Assembly (NCBI GenBank): GCA_937873105.1
Contig: CALMWD010000487.1
Coordinates: 1-12,664 of the forward strand
DNA: 12,664 nucleotides
Reading direction: 5' to 3'
From: an uncultured Rhodanobacteraceae bacterium
Lineage (GTDB): Bacteria > Pseudomonadota > Gammaproteobacteria > Xanthomonadales > Ahniellaceae
Made by a program: the position numbers and the translations under genes
The notes under the pieces: generated by a model
Told to the model about the DNA's origin: nothing
Seen by the model: the letters and a program-made list of their open reading frames with translations, nothing else
The model's database searches: none
Shown: positions 1 to 7,082 of the stretch, piece after piece
How positions within the stretch are numbered: the first letter of the stretch is position 1
Layout of the letters: every line of letters starts with the position of its first letter

Positions 1-678
1 CACCGGCAGCGGCATGACGCGGGCGCCCGTCGATCGCGCCGTGCGCGCCAGCATCTCGGACAAGGCCAGGCGCTCGCCGCCGCCGGCCTCGAACACGCCG
101 GTCGTCGCCGCATCGCGCATCGACAACGCGAGGCACAACGCAGCAAGATCATCGGCATGCACGGGCTGACGCAAGCCGGTCGCGCCCGAGGGGATGAGTG
201 CGAATCCGCGCCGCGCCGCGGTGTGTGCAAAAGGTGTCAGGCTGTGGTCCATGCCAGCACCCCAGATCAAGGTCGGGCGCAGGATCGTGCAGGCGATGCC
301 GTGGGTCGCGGCGAATGCAGACAGACGCTGTTCTGACGCCAGCAGCCGCTGCGCGATGTCACGCTCTGCCGCCGAGGCGGACCTTTGCTTGTGCATCGCG
401 CTCATCGAACTCAGCGCGACGATGCGCCGCAGTGCACCCTGACCGGAGCGCGACAACCAGTCGTCACAGGCATCGAGCGGCCCGGCGCTGATCAATCGGT
501 CGCAGGCCGGCGCATCGGCGCTGCGCCACAGGTCGAACAGGCGCCAGCGTGCGGCCTGACCCATCGCCCAAGCCGGTACCGATCGCGCGCAAGGCACGAC
601 CGCATCGCCCAGGCGCCATTGCAGGAACAGGCCGACCTGCCCGCTGGCGCCGAGCAGCCAAGGCCGATCGACCGCCAC
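1..678 (-). CDS. NAD(P)-binding sugar epimerase/dehydratase-like SDR protein, 3' end missing
   Basis: The reading frame stays open for 226 codons from a GTG at 678 to the left edge, so the C-terminus is outside the window. It shows a Rossmann dinucleotide-binding motif GASGQVG (residues 10-16), an SSMSAM strand end (90-95), LRPTLIWG (133-140) and RQPVHADDLA (170-179). The last two are typical of extended SDR proteins acting on nucleotide sugars. No tyrosine occurs anywhere in the visible part and the only lysine is K97, so the usual YxxxK catalytic pair is absent. Related proteins that I recall near polysaccharide genes carry Ser/Arg/Glu-rich sequence at this place. The GTG at 678 is preferred because a weak GGCAG sits 6 nt upstream; TTG at 684 is an alternative that overlaps the response-regulator stop. 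It starts 2 bp after that stop, so it is probably cotranscribed with the two-component genes. Substrate unknown. Confidence 0.75.
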   Translation of the reverse strand, partial: MAVDRPWLLGASGQVGLFLQWRLGDAVVPCARSVPAWAMGQAARWRLFDLWRSADAPACDRLISAGPLDACDDWLSRSGQGALRRIVALSSMSAMHKQRSASAAERDIAQRLLASEQRLSAFAATHGIACTILRPTLIWGAGMDHSLTPFAHTAARRGFALIPSGATGLRQPVHADDLAALCLALSMRDAATTGVFEAGGGERLALSEMLARTARSTGARVMPLPV

Positions 679-680
679 GC

Positions 681-1640
681 TCAACTGCCGAAGCGCACGA
701 GCTGGACGATGCGCGAGGGCAGGTTGCGGATGCGCGCGAGCAGCGAATCCTGCACCTGCGGACCAGTCTGCGTCGCCGCCGCGGCCGCGCCCAGCGCGAA
801 ACGCTGGATCGCGCGCGGGTTGCGCTTGAGCTTCCAGTAGCGACCGATCGCGGCGTCGACGCTGAGCCGGCACGAGCCCATGCGCACCGGCTTGATCAGC
901 ATGCGGTAGACCTGGCCCTCGTTGATCAGCTCCATCGCCAGCTGCGCATTGGCGCGCTCGGTGATGACCACCGTGGCGATGTGCGGATGATGCTGCTTCA
1001 GCGCCTTGAGCAGGCCGGTGAGGTCGCCGGCGCTGGTCTCGGTCTCGGAAATCACGACGCCGGTCTCGTGTTGTTCGAGGATCTGCAGCGCGCGCTCGGC
1101 GTTGTTCGCGAAACGCACCTGGTAATGCGCCTGGAGGATCTCGCGCAGACGCTGCTGCGTGACGGGATCGTCCTCGAGCACCAGGATGCCGACCTGGCCG
1201 CGTGCCTCGGCGGCCTCCTGCTCGCTGATCGGGTCGACGGTGATGACCGGCGCCTCGCGCGCGATGCGCGCGGCCTCGAACACGAGGATGCGCAGGTCGG
1301 CGTTGTCCCAGGGCTTGTTGACGTAGCGGTAGACCTCGCCCTCGTTGACCGAGCCGAGCACGGCCTTGAGGTCGGCATAACCGGTGAGCAGGATGCGCAT
1401 CGTGCGCGGCGACGAGGTCTTGAGTTCGCGCAGCACGTCGATGCCCTGCATTTGCGGCATGCGCTGGTCGCAGATCACCACGTCCGGATCGAAGTTCGCG
1501 GTCATCGCCACCGCCTGGCGCGGATCGTTGCAGAGCTCGACCTGGCAGTCGCGGAACAGTGCCTTGAGCGCGCGGGTGATGCGCGCCTCGTCGTCGATGC
1601 ACAGCAGTCGCAGCGGCTTGTCCTGGAAGATGTCGTCCAT
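681..1640 (-). CDS. Response regulator with two receiver domains, second one degenerate
   Basis: The 319-residue cytoplasmic protein is predicted to receive phosphate from the kinase encoded just upstream. Receiver 1 (about residues 10-125) has the full active site: acidic pair D16/D17, phospho-acceptor D58 in VVICDQRMP, T86 in LLTGY, and K109 in VNKPW. Receiver 2 (about 150-265) keeps the acidic pair (D157/D158), T227 and K250, but the acceptor position in VVISETE is E199 instead of Asp. The last 50 residues form a short basic, Ala-rich tail with a predicted amphipathic end. No HTH, GGDEF, EAL or HD-GYP output domain is present, so it probably acts through protein contacts. The start is the ATG at 1640, 9 bp after the kinase stop, with AGGAG overlapping that stop. 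The acceptor assignment comes from aligning the two halves by eye. Confidence 0.9.
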   Translation of the reverse strand: MDDIFQDKPLRLLCIDDEARITRALKALFRDCQVELCNDPRQAVAMTANFDPDVVICDQRMPQMQGIDVLRELKTSSPRTMRILLTGYADLKAVLGSVNEGEVYRYVNKPWDNADLRILVFEAARIAREAPVITVDPISEQEAAEARGQVGILVLEDDPVTQQRLREILQAHYQVRFANNAERALQILEQHETGVVISETETSAGDLTGLLKALKQHHPHIATVVITERANAQLAMELINEGQVYRMLIKPVRMGSCRLSVDAAIGRYWKLKRNPRAIQRFALGAAAAATQTGPQVQDSLLARIRNLPSRIVQLVRFGS

Positions 1641-1649
1641 GCGCGCTCC

Positions 1650-2609
1650 TCATGCCGCCTTCGCGGCAGGCTTCTGCGCGACCGGCAGCTCGACGAAGAA
1701 CGTCGTGCCCTTGCCGGCCTGCGACTTCACGCGGATGGCGCCGCCATGGCCCTGGATGATCTTGTGCACGATCGACAGGCCGAGGCCGGTGCCCTCGCCG
1801 ACCGGCTTGGTCGTGAAGAACGGGTCGAAGATCTTCGGCAGCACGTCGTCCGGGATGCCGTGCCCGGTGTCCTCGAAGCTCACTTCGACGAAGTTCGGCT
1901 TGGCGACCGAGCGGATCGTCAACGTGCCGTCGTCGTCCATCGCCTGCGCGGCGTTCGTGATCATGTTCAGGAACACCTGGTTGATCTGCGAGGGCATGCA
2001 CTTCACCTTCGGGATCTCGCCCAGTTCCTGGACCACGTGGATGCGGTCGCGCAACTGGTGCCCGGCGATCGTGAGCGCGCTGCGGATGCTGTCGTTGAGG
2101 TCGATGGTGTCCATGCCGTCGCGGTCGACGCGCGCGAACCCCTTGAGGTTCATCACCAGGCCGCTCATCTGCTTCAGGCCCTCGGCCGAGTCCTCGAGCA
2201 GTTCGCGCGCCTCGTTCAGGGTCGTGGCCCTGGCCAGTTCGATGCGCGCCTTCTGGATCGCGGCCTTGGCCTTGTCGACCATCGAGGCGTCGAGCGCGAG
2301 CAGCAGGTCGACGCCGGTCATGACCTTGGTGACCGCGGCTTCGTATTCGCTGATCAGATCGCTGACCACCTCGACATTGCTCTTGACGAAGCCGAGCGGC
2401 GTGTTGATCTCGTGCGCGACACCGGCGACCATCTGGCCGAGCGAGGCGAGCTTGGTGGTGTGGATGACCTGGGCCTGCGAGGCCTCGCGCTTCTTGGCGT
2501 CTTCCTCGTTCTGCACCAAGCCCGCGCGCAACTTGCGTTCGCGCAGGAAGAAGAACACCGCCGCCGCGAGGGCGAGCACCGTGGTGATTGCCAGAATTGC
2601 CGTCGTCAT
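1650..2609 (-). CDS. Membrane-anchored sensor histidine kinase
   Basis: The 319-residue protein has one N-terminal membrane helix (about residues 3-22), then a basic and charged linker (23-50), and almost no periplasmic part, so the signal is probably sensed in the membrane or cytoplasm or through a partner. The H-box VAHEINTPL places the phosphorylated histidine at H66. An extended helical stretch (about 75-160) lies before the ATPase. The N-box has N219 (NMITNAAQAM), the G1 box is DTGHGIP (247-253), the F-box is FDPFFTTKP (261-269) and the G2 box is GEGTGLGLSI (271-280). The catalytic set is complete. The distance from H66 to N219 (153 residues) is longer than in simple HisKA kinases, as in related kinases I recall with an extra helical hairpin. 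The ATG at 2609 is chosen because GAGGAT lies 11 nt upstream and the membrane helix follows at once; the longer frame upstream is shadow. It heads the unit kinase, regulator, SDR protein. Confidence 0.92.
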   Translation of the reverse strand: MTTAILAITTVLALAAAVFFFLRERKLRAGLVQNEEDAKKREASQAQVIHTTKLASLGQMVAGVAHEINTPLGFVKSNVEVVSDLISEYEAAVTKVMTGVDLLLALDASMVDKAKAAIQKARIELARATTLNEARELLEDSAEGLKQMSGLVMNLKGFARVDRDGMDTIDLNDSIRSALTIAGHQLRDRIHVVQELGEIPKVKCMPSQINQVFLNMITNAAQAMDDDGTLTIRSVAKPNFVEVSFEDTGHGIPDDVLPKIFDPFFTTKPVGEGTGLGLSIVHKIIQGHGGAIRVKSQAGKGTTFFVELPVAQKPAAKAA

Positions 2610-2649
2610 GTCGCGCTGCGATCCTCGCCGCCGGCCTGCGGCCTGAGGC

Positions 2650-2677
2650 AGTATAGCGATGCTTCCCCGTGTCGCCA
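2650..2677 (-). promoter_or_regulatory. Candidate sigma-70 promoter of the histidine kinase unit
   Basis: A -10 hexamer TATACT (2655-2650, five of six consensus bases) lies 16 bp downstream of a weak -35 TGGCGA (2677-2672). The predicted transcript would start about 34 nt before the kinase ATG. The same bases read TATAGC on the plus strand, so the divergent transporter gene could use an overlapping -10, although no plus-strand -35 is seen. Called from sequence only. Confidence 0.45.
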
Positions 2678-2729
2678 GAGAGCTTGGCGGCCCGCGAATC
2701 CGCATTCCTTGACGCAGTTGGCCGAATCG

Positions 2730-4133
2730 ATGATCGAAGAAAGCTCGGGCAGTCCGGCGGCCTTGCGTCGCCTCGTGTTGTTCCTTGGTCCCCTGGCCGG
2801 CCTCGCGCTGGCCATCGCATTGCCGGCGCGCGGCGAAAGCGCGGCGCTGGCCATCACCCTCGGCTGCCTCGCCTGGGTGGCGCTCTGGTGGCTGTTCGAA
2901 CCGGTGCCGGCGGCATTCACGGCCCTGATCCCGATGAGCGTGCTGCCGACGGCCGGCGTGATCACGCCGAAGCAGGTGGCGGAGGCCTTCGGCAACGAGC
3001 TGATCCTGTTGCTGATGGGCGGCTTCATGATGGCCGCGGCACTGGAGCGCAACCACGCGCACCGGCGTCTCGCGCTGGGCATGGTGCGGGCCTTCGGCGG
3101 ACGCAGCGGCCGGCACCTGCTATGGGGCTTCGTGTTCGCGACCGGGCTCGCGAGCATGTGGATCAGCAACACCGCCGCGACCCTGATGATGCTGCCGGTG
3201 GCGATGGCGGTGCTCGAGGACTATCGCGACGAGCGGCTGCGGGTGCCGCTGGTCCTGGGCATCGCCTATGCCGCCAGCATCGGCGGCTGGGGCACGCCGA
3301 TCGGCACGCCGCCGAACCTGGTGTTCATGCAGGTCTACGAGCAAACCACCGGCACGCGCATGGGCTTCCTGGAGTGGATGAGCTTCGGCGTGCCGATCAT
3401 GCTGCTGTTCCTGCCGCTGTTGGCGCTGTGGCTGGGCCGGCACCTGCGCGGCGCGCCGGCCGCGGACGTGCCGCATCTCGGCCCTTGGCAGGCCTCCGAG
3501 CGGCGCGTGCTGGCGGTGTTCGCGCTGGTCGTCGCGGCCTGGATCTTCCGCTCCGAGCCCTATGGCGGATGGACCGGCCTGACCGGGCTCGGCGGCGTGA
3601 ACGACGCCAGCATCGCCCTGTTCGGCGTGCTGCTGATGGGCGTGATTCCGGATGGCCGCGGCAGCACCCTGCTCGACTGGCCGACCGCGGAACGCGTTCC
3701 GTGGTCGGCCCTGGTGCTGTTCGCGGGCGGCATCGCGCTGGCGACGGCCTTCCAGAGCAGCGGGCTGGGCGACCGCATCGCGGCGGCGCTGGGCGGTTTG
3801 CGCGACTGGCCGGCCTGGGCCCTGATCATCGGCGTCTGTCTCGGCGTCACCCTGCTGTCGGAAATCGCCAGCAACACGGCGACGGCGGTGCTGCTGATGC
3901 CGATCCTGGCCGCGACCGCGACCGCCAGCGGCATCGATCCGAAGCTACTGATGGTGCCGGCGGTGCTCGCGGCGAGCTGCGGCTTCATGCTGCCGGTGGC
4001 GACGGCGCCGAACCTGGTGGCCTACGGCACCGGCATGGTCCCGCTGCGGCGCATGATGCGCGAAGGCTTCATGCTCGACCTGATCGGCGTCGCCACCCTG
4101 TCCGGCGTCTGCATCGCCTTCTTCTGGCGCTGA
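2730..4133 (+). CDS. DASS/SLC13-family sodium:anion (dicarboxylate/sulfate-type) symporter
   Basis: The 467-residue inner membrane protein has many hydrophobic segments. It carries the two inverted-repeat signatures of the divalent anion:sodium symporter family. The first is SNTAATLMMLP (from residue 146) with GTPIGTPPNLVF (188-199). The second is SNTATAVLLMP (from 381) with VATAPNLVAYG (423-433). In structurally studied members such as VcINDY, the SNT motifs contact the substrate and neighbouring loops bind sodium, so import of C4-dicarboxylates, citrate or sulfate is the likely role. The exact substrate cannot be told. The ATG at 2730 is the first one before the first membrane helix; no good Shine-Dalgarno is visible there, and in-frame TTG codons lie at 2709 and 2718. 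The stop is only 3 bp from the stop of the convergent antiporter gene. Confidence 0.88.
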   Translation: MIEESSGSPAALRRLVLFLGPLAGLALAIALPARGESAALAITLGCLAWVALWWLFEPVPAAFTALIPMSVLPTAGVITPKQVAEAFGNELILLLMGGFMMAAALERNHAHRRLALGMVRAFGGRSGRHLLWGFVFATGLASMWISNTAATLMMLPVAMAVLEDYRDERLRVPLVLGIAYAASIGGWGTPIGTPPNLVFMQVYEQTTGTRMGFLEWMSFGVPIMLLFLPLLALWLGRHLRGAPAADVPHLGPWQASERRVLAVFALVVAAWIFRSEPYGGWTGLTGLGGVNDASIALFGVLLMGVIPDGRGSTLLDWPTAERVPWSALVLFAGGIALATAFQSSGLGDRIAAALGGLRDWPAWALIIGVCLGVTLLSEIASNTATAVLLMPILAATATASGIDPKLLMVPAVLAASCGFMLPVATAPNLVAYGTGMVPLRRMMREGFMLDLIGVATLSGVCIAFFWR

Positions 4134-4136
4134 GCC

Positions 4137-5087
4137 TCAGAAGCGCGGATAAAGCAGCCAGAACATCCAGGCGATGAAGGCCAGCACCAGCACCAGGCCT
4201 TCGCGGCGGGTGACGAGCGCGTCGCCGCGCATGATCGGGAAGAACGCCAGGGCGAAGGCGATCAGCGCCGGGATCTCGACGTGCAGCAGGGACGTCGTGG
4301 TCGCGAACGGACGTCCGAGCGCGAGCAGGCCGACCACGAGGGTCAGGTTGACGAGGCTGGATGCCACTGCCGAGCCGACCACGACATTGCCGTGGCCGCG
4401 GTGCGCCGCGACCACCGCGCTCGCCAGTTCCGGCAAGGCCGCTCCGATCGCCAGCACGCTGAGGCCGACCCAGAGTTCGTTCATGCGGAAATGCGCCGCG
4501 ATGCCGATGGCCGCGTCGACCGCGAGCCAAGCGCCGTAACCGAGGACGCCGAGGCCGAGCAGGATCCGCAGGAGATTGCGCACGAGCTCGGTCTGGGTAT
4601 TGGCGGCGAACGCCAGTTCCTTGCGCACCGATTCGGTCTCGTGCGCCGCCGAACGCTTGACCAGCCAGCCGAAGGCGGCCGCAGCGAACAGGAGCAGGCT
4701 GCCGTCGATCTGGCCGAGCAGTCCGTCGCGCCCCATCAACAGCAGGGCGAGGGCGGTGCCGACGAGCATCGGCAGGGCGAAGCCGAGCAGGCGGAAGCCG
4801 GTCGCCAGCGGCTTGACCAGGGCCGACACGCCGACGATCAGGCCGAGGTTGGCGATGGCGCTGCCGATGACGGTGCCGACCGCCAGCGCATCATGGCCGC
4901 GCACGATCGCGACGGTCGCGATCGCCAGTTCCGGCACCGAAGCGCCGACCGCGACCACGGCCAGACCGGCGGCGTAGCCACCCACGCCGCGACCTTGCGC
5001 CAATCCGGAAGCGCCGCGCAGGAACGAATCGGCGCCGAGCATCACCAGGATCAGGCCGCCGATCAGCACGCCATAGGTTTCGAGCAT
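4137..5087 (-). CDS. CaCA-family calcium/sodium-type cation antiporter (YrbG-like)
   Basis: The 316-residue integral membrane protein has two homologous halves, each with five predicted helices, joined by a charged loop (about residues 144-170). Alpha-1 motifs are GASVPELA (48-55) and GSAIANLGL (75-83). Alpha-2 motifs are GAALPELA (215-222) and GSAVASSLVN (238-247). The glutamates E53 and E220, which bind cations in the archaeal exchanger NCX_Mj, are kept. The usual GTS before them is GAS and GAA, and the GSN motifs are GSA. The family exchanges Ca2+ or related cations for Na+ or H+ across the inner membrane; the altered sites make the ion uncertain. ATG 5087 is chosen over the ATG at 5183 because the latter would add a peptide reading through a terminator hairpin and a promoter. 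The Shine-Dalgarno is weak (CGGAA). Confidence 0.85.
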   Translation of the reverse strand: MLETYGVLIGGLILVMLGADSFLRGASGLAQGRGVGGYAAGLAVVAVGASVPELAIATVAIVRGHDALAVGTVIGSAIANLGLIVGVSALVKPLATGFRLLGFALPMLVGTALALLLMGRDGLLGQIDGSLLLFAAAAFGWLVKRSAAHETESVRKELAFAANTQTELVRNLLRILLGLGVLGYGAWLAVDAAIGIAAHFRMNELWVGLSVLAIGAALPELASAVVAAHRGHGNVVVGSAVASSLVNLTLVVGLLALGRPFATTTSLLHVEIPALIAFALAFFPIMRGDALVTRREGLVLVLAFIAWMFWLLYPRF

Positions 5088-5116
5088 GGTTCCGACCGCG
5101 AAGAGATGGGCCGTGC

Positions 5117-5146
5117 AGGATAGCGGCCGCGGCCGCGTCGTCGCAA
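5117..5146 (-). promoter_or_regulatory. Candidate promoter of the cation antiporter gene with a palindromic spacer
   Basis: A -35-like TTGCGA (5146-5141) and a -10-like TATCCT (5122-5117), each four of six consensus bases, are separated by 18 bp. The spacer contains the 14 bp perfect palindrome GCGGCCGCGGCCGC (5123-5136). The -35 overlaps the T-rich end of the upstream terminator. Predicted leader is about 23 nt. Confidence 0.42.
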
Positions 5147-5177
5147 AGAAACACGGGGCCGGTTGCCCGGCCCCGTG
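5142..5177 (-). terminator. Rho-independent terminator of the beta-helix protein gene
   Basis: A perfect 11 bp stem pairs CACGGGGCCGG (5177-5167 on the minus strand) with CCGGCCCCGTG (5162-5152) around a 4 nt loop. On the minus strand it is followed by TTTCTTTG. It lies 25 bp past the stop of the secreted beta-helix gene and insulates the antiporter gene. Confidence 0.85.
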
Positions 5178-5202
5178 CGTCACGTCCTTGTGGACGCCCC
5201 GA

Positions 5203-6933
5203 TCAATCGAGGGTGCCGTGCATCGTCCAGCCCTGGGTCCAATCGGTCATGACGCCGCCGAAGGCGCCCTTGAACGTGGTGCGTTCGAAGAAGCTGTCGT
5301 TCGGCACGGCGACGCCGCTGCCGAGCAGGATCGACGACGCCGACGGGAAGCGGCCGCTCAGGCCGAGCGCGGCCGCGGCGCCGTCGCTGTTGCCGGCCTG
5401 GCCGCGATACCAGGCGCTGACGAGGTACGGATCCGAGCCCGCGTCCTCGAAGTTGTTCGCGCAACCCAGGGCCGAGCCGCTCATCGTCAGCACGCCGGTG
5501 GCGGTCGGCGACTGCGCCGTGCCGCTGGCATTGAATGTCGCGCTGTCGTTGAAGTTCAGGCATTCCTGGCCGAAGCCGGTCGCGACCACGTTGTAGTAGT
5601 TGCCGCCGGAACCGCGGCGGATGCGCAGGCCCTCGTTGCCCGAACCTGCGCCGATCAGGGTGACATTGGCCACCTTCGGCTGGGTCCGCGGCAGCAGGTC
5701 GAACGCGTTCGGCTTGTTGTCGGATTCGACGCCGTTGGAATCGCCGGACGCGGTTGCGGTCTGCTTGCAGTAGGCGTACTGGATCTTGCCGGTGTAGCCC
5801 TCGGCGAAGTCGAGGCAGTCGTCTTCGACCGCGGTGCCGACGTAGTACTTCACGTTGACCGAACCGCCGAACATCTCCAGCCCGTCGTCCTTGCCGGCAT
5901 GCACCTGGACATGGTCGATGACGGTGCCGCGACCGACCCCGAGCAGGGTCAGCGCGTTCAGCTCCTCGTTCTCGCGGATGACCTGGCCGGCGTAGCGGAT
6001 CTGCACGTAGCGCAGGACGCCCGACGAGTCGTCGTCGTCGTTGCCGCCGAAGGTGATGTTCGAGTCCGCCTCGAACGCGCACGGGGTGGCGCCGGTGCAG
6101 CCGTTGTTGACGGCATTGCCGGCCAGCACCAGGCCGGCCCAGGATCCGGGCGTGTCGGTCGGGCCGGTGAAGATGATCGGCGCGGTCGGCGTGCCTTCGG
6201 CGTGGATCTTCGATCCCGGCTGCACGACCAGGTAGTCGATGCCCTGGCCGATGCCCTGGATGGTCGTGCCCGGCTCGACCGTCAGCGTGCCCGGCTGGGT
6301 ATTGCGCCCGCCGCCGACCGTGGTCTTGCCGTTGACCAGATAGGTCGCGTTGTTCGGCAGGTGCAGATGGCCGGTGATGGTCTGCGGCAGGATGCAGGCG
6401 CGCGCCAGGTTCTGCAGGGCGGTGGTGCCGTCCGGGCAACCGCTGAACTCGCTCTGGTAGGCGCAGCTGGCCGGCGCGCCGCCGGCGCGCTCGAGATCCA
6501 TGTTGAAGTTCTGCAGGCCGCTGCCGTTCGCCGGCGTGAAGTCGAGCTGGACGCGATTGCAGCTCAGGAACTCGACGTCGAGCTTGCCGACCACGGCGCC
6601 GGTGGGCGTGGTGAAGGTGTTGCCGAAACTGCCGCCGGTGAAGCGATAGACGTCGACGCCGGTCTTGCGGAACTCGCGATCGCCGAACGGCACGTTCGCC
6701 AGCACCCAGGACGGCCGGCCTTCGGCATCGTAGGTGTAGAACACGACGCCCATGACGCCGCCGCTGGCCGTGGTCTGGAACCAGTCGAAGTTGACGCCGC
6801 GGCCGGACTGCGCGGTGTTGAAGTAGGTGCCTTCGAACTGCTCGTCGACGATCAGCGCGGCATTCGCGGCCGACGCGGCAAGCGAGGCGGCAACGGCGAA
6901 CGCAAGCGTGCGCAGGGTGGGAACAAGACGCAT
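5203..6933 (-). CDS. Secreted right-handed beta-helix protein with an N-terminal lineage-type domain
   Basis: The 576-residue protein has a Sec signal peptide (1-25) with a likely cut after SAANA, and no lipobox, so it is exported to the periplasm or outside. Residues about 30-150 form a compact domain with GTYFNTAQSGRGVNFDW, a VVFYTYDAEGRPSWVL strand and a GGSFGN motif; I recall it as an N-terminal module of many secreted proteins in Xanthomonadales. Residues about 185-576 resemble a parallel beta-helix family: LTVEPGTTIQG, PIIFTGP, a GSWAGLVLAGNA turn, FGGNDDDDSSGVLRYVQIRY (295-314), and a DDGLEMFGGSVNVKYY stretch (349-364). The acidic loops could bind Ca2+ (inference). The ATG at 6933 has AAGGAGAG about 5-12 nt upstream. 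It follows the TonB-dependent receptor gene in the same direction, which suggests that it helps capture or process the receptor's ligand. No catalytic residues recognised. Confidence 0.82.
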   Translation of the reverse strand: MRLVPTLRTLAFAVAASLAASAANAALIVDEQFEGTYFNTAQSGRGVNFDWFQTTASGGVMGVVFYTYDAEGRPSWVLANVPFGDREFRKTGVDVYRFTGGSFGNTFTTPTGAVVGKLDVEFLSCNRVQLDFTPANGSGLQNFNMDLERAGGAPASCAYQSEFSGCPDGTTALQNLARACILPQTITGHLHLPNNATYLVNGKTTVGGGRNTQPGTLTVEPGTTIQGIGQGIDYLVVQPGSKIHAEGTPTAPIIFTGPTDTPGSWAGLVLAGNAVNNGCTGATPCAFEADSNITFGGNDDDDSSGVLRYVQIRYAGQVIRENEELNALTLLGVGRGTVIDHVQVHAGKDDGLEMFGGSVNVKYYVGTAVEDDCLDFAEGYTGKIQYAYCKQTATASGDSNGVESDNKPNAFDLLPRTQPKVANVTLIGAGSGNEGLRIRRGSGGNYYNVVATGFGQECLNFNDSATFNASGTAQSPTATGVLTMSGSALGCANNFEDAGSDPYLVSAWYRGQAGNSDGAAAALGLSGRFPSASSILLGSGVAVPNDSFFERTTFKGAFGGVMTDWTQGWTMHGTLD

Positions 6934-6959
6934 GGGGGCTCTCCTTGAAGGGTAGGCAC

Positions 6960-7015
6960 ACCTTAGGCAGCCGCGATGGCGCCGCTGTTGCATGCAGGCT
7001 GCAGGCTGATGACAG
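6960..7015 (-). promoter_or_regulatory. Candidate activator site and promoter of the beta-helix gene
   Basis: A 29 bp element (7015-6987) reads as three heptamers with 4 bp gaps: CTGTCAT, CTGCAGC and ATGCAAC. The first equals one half-site of the enterobacterial Pho box. Exactly 21 bp further lies a -10-like TAAGGT (6965-6960). The same layout and spacing is found upstream of the receptor gene. A tandem GCAGGCT repeat (plus strand, 6994-7007) overlaps the element. Binding protein unknown. Confidence 0.4.
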
Positions 7016-7033
7016 TCGTCCCCGGAAACGCGA

Positions 7034-7055
7034 ACGCCCCGCGGCAGCGGGGCGT
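7034..7055 (-). terminator. Terminator-like hairpin after the TonB-dependent receptor gene
   Basis: A 9 bp perfect stem, ACGCCCCGC (7055-7047 on the minus strand) with GCGGGGCGT (7042-7034), closes a 4 nt loop 28 bp past the receptor stop. The following minus-strand bases (TCGCGTTTCC) have only a short T run, so termination may be partial and some transcripts could continue into the beta-helix gene. Confidence 0.55.
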
Positions 7056-7082
7056 CCGTGATCGTCGCGACATCGGGCAGAC

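Noticed and set aside
549..4133. A 1194-codon plus-strand frame ending with the DASS symporter
   Set aside because: Its first 727 codons run antisense to the kinase and regulator genes and give low-complexity Arg/Ala/Asp-rich sequence, a usual artefact of GC-rich DNA. Only the part from 2730 on is a transporter.
5088..5183. A 32-residue N-terminal extension of the cation antiporter from ATG 5183
   Set aside because: The extension would be encoded by a terminator hairpin and the likely promoter, and the first membrane helix begins directly after ATG 5087.
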